DNA of 64,000 bases from Flavobacterium sangjuense (GTDB taxonomy: Bacteria > Bacteroidota > Bacteroidia > Flavobacteriales > Flavobacteriaceae): assembly GCF_004797125.1 (NCBI RefSeq), contig NZ_CP038810.1:1798001-1862000 (forward strand), in the 5' to 3' direction. The notes under the pieces were generated by a model, which saw only the letters and a program-made list of their open reading frames with translations, was not told the origin of the DNA and did no database searches. The translations under genes were made by a program, and so were the position numbers. Position 1 is the first letter of the stretch; every line of letters begins with the position of its first letter. Shown here piece after piece: positions 61,167 to 64,000 of the stretch.

Positions 61167-62801
61167 ATGATTACTGTTAACGACATAGCCGTTGAATTTG
61201 GCGGCACCACACTTTTTAGCGAGGTAACTTTCGCTATCAATGAAACTGATAAAATTGCCCTTATGGGTAAAAATGGCGCCGGAAAATCAACTTTACTTAA
61301 AATTGTAGCCGGAGAAAACAAACCTACACGAGGCGCAATTACAGCTCCAAAAGAAGCGGTGATAGCTTATCTGCCACAGCATTTATTGGCTGCAGATAAT
61401 TGTACGGTAATGGAAGAAGCTTCAAAAGCGTTTGCTGAGGTTTTCAAAATGAGAGATGATATTGACGAAATCAACGAGCAGCTTACAATTCGCACTGATT
61501 ACGAAAGTGATGAGTATATGAAGCTGATTGAGCGTGTTTCGGAGTTGAGTGAGAAATACTATTCGATTGAAGAAGTGAACTATGAAGCAGAAGTAGAGAA
61601 GGTGTTGAAAGGATTAGGATTTGAAAGAGACGATTTCAATCGCCCAACTTCTGAATTTTCGGGTGGATGGAGAATGCGTATTGAGTTGGCTAAAATTCTT
61701 TTGAAACAACCCGATTTGATTTTGCTTGATGAGCCGACGAATCACCTGGATATGGATAGTATTCAGTGGCTGGAAGATTTCTTAATCAATCAGGCGAAAG
61801 CCGTAATGGTGATTTCGCACGATAGAGCCTTTGTTGATAATATTACCAATCGTACGATAGAAGTTACGATGGGAAGAATTTATGATTACAAAGCCAAGTA
61901 TTCTCATTATTTGGAGTTGCGTAAGGACAGAAGAGTTCACCAACAAAAAGCGTATGATGAACAGCAAAAATTCATCGCAGATAATCAGGCTTTTATTGAT
62001 AGATTTCGTGGTACTTTTTCTAAAACAGATGCGGTTCAGTCACGCGTTAGAATGCTAGAAAAAATTGTTCCGATTGAAGTTGATGAAATCGATAATTCGG
62101 CATTGAAATTGAAATTCCCACCATCAGTTCGTTCGGGACAATATCCTGTAATTGTTCGTGATTTGGAAAAATCCTATGGCGACCATTTGATTTTTAAAGA
62201 TGCTAATATGGTAATCGAGCGTGGTCAGAAGGTGGCTTTCGTGGGAAAAAATGGTGAAGGAAAATCGACTATGATTAAAGCCATCATGAAAGAAATCGAA
62301 ATCAACAGCGGTAACGTTGAGGTTGGGCACAATTCACAGATTGGTTATTTTGCCCAAAACCAGGCTGCATTATTGGATGGAGATGCTACCATTTTTGAAA
62401 CGATTGATAACATTGCCGTTGGTGATGTGAGAACGCAAATCAAGAATATTTTGGGAGCATTTATGTTCCATGGTGATGACATTCAGAAAAAAGTAAAAGT
62501 GCTTTCAGGTGGAGAAAAAACACGTTTGGCAATGATAAAACTATTGCTTGAACCGGTTAACTTATTGATTCTGGATGAGCCTTCTAACCATTTGGACATG
62601 AAAACCAAAGACATTATTAAAGAAGCTTTAAAAGACTTTGACGGAACGCTGATTTTAGTTTCTCACGACAGGGATTTCCTTGACGGATTAGCAACCAAAG
62701 TTTTCGAATTTGGTAACAAACGAGTAAAAGAACATTTTGAAGATATCAAAGGTTTCCTGGCTCATAAAAAGATGGAAAGTCTCAAGGAAATTGAGAAGTA
62801 A
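61167..62801 (+). CDS. ABC-F family ATPase (ribosome-associated)
   Basis: A 544-residue protein with two ABC ATPase cassettes and no membrane segment. First cassette: Walker A GKNGAGKST, signature FSGGWRMR, Walker B LILLDEPTNHLD. A linker of about 80 residues (YSHYLELRKDRRVHQQ onward) matches the P-site tRNA interaction motif. Second cassette: Walker A GKNGEGKST, signature LSGGEKTR, Walker B LILDEPSNHLD. ABC-F proteins act on ribosomes as translation factors or antibiotic-protection proteins. It resembles the YbiT/housekeeping type more than a resistance factor. Confidence 0.95.
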   Translation: MITVNDIAVEFGGTTLFSEVTFAINETDKIALMGKNGAGKSTLLKIVAGENKPTRGAITAPKEAVIAYLPQHLLAADNCTVMEEASKAFAEVFKMRDDIDEINEQLTIRTDYESDEYMKLIERVSELSEKYYSIEEVNYEAEVEKVLKGLGFERDDFNRPTSEFSGGWRMRIELAKILLKQPDLILLDEPTNHLDMDSIQWLEDFLINQAKAVMVISHDRAFVDNITNRTIEVTMGRIYDYKAKYSHYLELRKDRRVHQQKAYDEQQKFIADNQAFIDRFRGTFSKTDAVQSRVRMLEKIVPIEVDEIDNSALKLKFPPSVRSGQYPVIVRDLEKSYGDHLIFKDANMVIERGQKVAFVGKNGEGKSTMIKAIMKEIEINSGNVEVGHNSQIGYFAQNQAALLDGDATIFETIDNIAVGDVRTQIKNILGAFMFHGDDIQKKVKVLSGGEKTRLAMIKLLLEPVNLLILDEPSNHLDMKTKDIIKEALKDFDGTLILVSHDRDFLDGLATKVFEFGNKRVKEHFEDIKGFLAHKKMESLKEIEK

Positions 62802-62824
62802 CAGACACTTTTTATTTTTTGAAA

Positions 62825-62887
62825 CTTTGTGTCTTTGATTCTTTTCGAGAAATAAAAAACAGCTCGCAAAGTCACAAAAGCGCAAAG
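62825..62887. repeat. Degenerate copy of the 20247-20307 inverted repeat
   Basis: Right arm CTCGCAAAGTCACAAAAGCG and the following CAAAGAAAAGT match the right arm at 20284-20312 with few changes. The left arm is complementary at about 18 of 25 positions. It lies between the ABC-F gene and the convergent unknown gene. Confidence 0.55.
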
Positions 62888-62892
62888 AAAAG

Positions 62893-63720
62893 TTATTGTT
62901 TTTTGAGCACTAATTTATAAATAGTCGATACCAATTCCTCGGTATCATTATCCTCACAAAGCAGCAATTCGATTTGAGTTGCTGTTTTTTTGTACAATGT
63001 CAATCCTTCAAATTTATGCTTGTCACTGATTTGTATTGAATTTTCAAGCTTCATCGTTTTTAAATCGATTGTTCCGATGATACTGCCCAGAACTTCACCA
63101 TCTAAATAGGTTGAGGTTGTGTCTTCGGCGGAAGCCAGAAAATAAATTTTATCATCAACTAAGATTGCATCAGTGAAAGTAGCTGGTACATTTTTGATTT
63201 TAGGCAGATTGAAAATCGTAAAGCCTATTTCTGATTTATTTCGACTATTGTAAACGGAAATTATTCCATTTTTGCCTTCAGTTCCATTACCTCTTTGAAA
63301 TAAAAAAAGATTCTTTTTGTTCATAATGAATCCTTCAATATTGAATTCATCATCTGAAAAATTAAGTTGATGCTTAATCTTTTGATATAGATCGGCAATA
63401 TCATTTTGTTTTACAGAATCAGCTTCAATATTGTATTGAAACGAAAGATTACGCTTTTTTGTTGAACCAGATCCAAGAATTGCAATTGCATCTCCATAAA
63501 AGGTAATTGACTCAAAATCGGGTTTATCTTTTTTGGGAATGTTTTCCTGGGCATTCTCTACCAATGGAATTTTGTTCAATTTTTCATTGGCAATATTATA
63601 TTCATACAGATAGGTACTGTTATCTGAAATTATATAAAGCAAATCATTGTGATAGAGTAGGCCTGATGCTGAACCTATACCTATGATTTTGAAAAGTACC
63701 GTGAGTTGAAATTTTTCCAT
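62893..63720 (-). CDS. Beta-propeller-like protein of unknown function
   Basis: A 275-residue protein without signal peptide or membrane helices. It consists of repeating beta-strand units (ASGLLYHNDLLYIISDNSTYLYEYN, FESITFYGDAIAILGSGS, FTDAILVDDKIYFLASAEDT, FEGLTLYKKTATQIELLLCEDND), a pattern typical of propeller proteins. Charged segments lie between blades. I recognise no named family with confidence. It is divergent from the PPK2 gene with 27 nt between the start codons. Confidence 0.75.
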   Translation of the reverse strand: MEKFQLTVLFKIIGIGSASGLLYHNDLLYIISDNSTYLYEYNIANEKLNKIPLVENAQENIPKKDKPDFESITFYGDAIAILGSGSTKKRNLSFQYNIEADSVKQNDIADLYQKIKHQLNFSDDEFNIEGFIMNKKNLFLFQRGNGTEGKNGIISVYNSRNKSEIGFTIFNLPKIKNVPATFTDAILVDDKIYFLASAEDTTSTYLDGEVLGSIIGTIDLKTMKLENSIQISDKHKFEGLTLYKKTATQIELLLCEDNDTEELVSTIYKLVLKKQ

Positions 63721-63747
63721 AGTTTTACAAATATAAATACTTACGTT

Positions 63748-64000
63748 ATGAAAAACATAAATCCGGATGATTTTAGAGTTATCGATAAAATAGAATTGTC
63801 AAAAATTCCGACTGAGCTAAACATTGATGCCGATGATGATGAGAAAGAAGAAGAGTTATTAAAAATTCAGCAAAAGCTGAGTAAGCGACAGGATGCGATG
63901 TATGCTCACAATCGGTATGGTGTTTTGATTTGTCTGCAAGGCATGGACACCAGTGGAAAAGACAGTTTGATTCGTGAAGTTTTCAAAGAATTTAATCCGC
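63748..64000 (+). CDS. PPK2 family polyphosphate kinase (3' end outside window)
   Basis: The first 84 codons of a gene that runs off the right edge. The start ATG 63748 gives MKNINPDDFRVID, an acidic stretch (DADDDEKEEE), a helix KIQQKLSKRQDAMYAHNRYGVLI-type region and the PPK2 Walker A motif LQGMDTSGKDS, followed by IREVFKEFNP. This matches PPK2 enzymes, which phosphorylate nucleotides with polyphosphate. Which PPK2 class it belongs to cannot be told from the visible part. Confidence 0.88.
   Translation, partial: MKNINPDDFRVIDKIELSKIPTELNIDADDDEKEEELLKIQQKLSKRQDAMYAHNRYGVLICLQGMDTSGKDSLIREVFKEFNP

Noticed and set aside
63728..63735. Minus-strand TATATTTG as promoter of the propeller-like gene
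   Set aside because: It matches the -7 consensus but would leave a leader of about 0-7 nt and has no -33 partner; it could imply a near-leaderless mRNA but is too weak to call.

Overview
The window is AT-rich chromosomal DNA that looks like a Flavobacterium or close relative (Bacteroidota, Flavobacteriaceae). Supporting signs are -7 boxes of the form TAnnTTTG at start-proximal positions, A-rich leaders with no clear Shine-Dalgarno sequence, the type IX secretion protein PorQ, two secreted proteins with C-terminal T9SS sorting domains (one type A, one type C), Bacteroidota-style lipoproteins, and mevalonate-pathway HMG-CoA synthase. I see no rRNA, tRNA, CRISPR array, insertion sequence, integrase or phage gene. 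Most of it is ordinary core genome.

Layout. 1-7604 is an alpha-glucan block: glgE (5' end outside the window), maltokinase and glgB form a tight operon of the GlgE pathway (maltose to maltose-1-phosphate to linear glucan to branched glucan), followed by a GH31 alpha-glucosidase with its own promoter. 7643-10697 holds an M48 lipoprotein protease, a UMF1-type MFS transporter and a lipoprotein with a long glycine linker. 10926-16570 is lon, porQ, cmk and a nucleoside permease. 16649-27969 holds two T9SS cargo proteins, a DAACS symporter, rpsA (ribosomal protein S1), a fasciclin protein, an acetate-type transporter and two small unknowns. 28025-39120 runs on the minus strand: recG, then a complete RND efflux operon (adaptor, pump, TolC) followed by a bestrophin, and pheT. 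39306-45931 holds an M1 aminopeptidase overlapping a patatin lipase, a GAF histidine kinase, a membrane protein/XRE regulator pair and a ComM-like AAA+ protein. 45928-57171 is a long minus-strand run: panB, a lipoprotein, an RluA-type pseudouridine synthase, a beta-barrel protein, aldehyde dehydrogenase, a 1317-residue hybrid histidine kinase, a YpfJ-type metallopeptidase and HMG-CoA synthase. 57408-59770 is a compact plus-strand set: a sigma-54 response regulator without a DNA-binding domain, a single-domain DEAD-like protein, a DUF2007 protein and a small unknown. The end holds an MFS transporter, an ABC-F ATPase, an unknown protein and the start of a PPK2 polyphosphate kinase gene.

The most interesting non-coding signal is a structured element of about 90 nt present twice (20127-20219 plus; 57265-57350 minus). 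The copies share conserved blocks, while the hairpin between those blocks differs in sequence but stays paired, as expected for a structured RNA. Each copy lies in a divergent intergenic region and points toward a core gene (rpsA, panB). Other signals are a folded rpsA leader, three evenly spaced ATCGAT sites before lon, palindromes before the membrane protein/XRE pair, a promoter placed directly before a terminator-like hairpin (8484-8528), and several families of intergenic inverted repeats.
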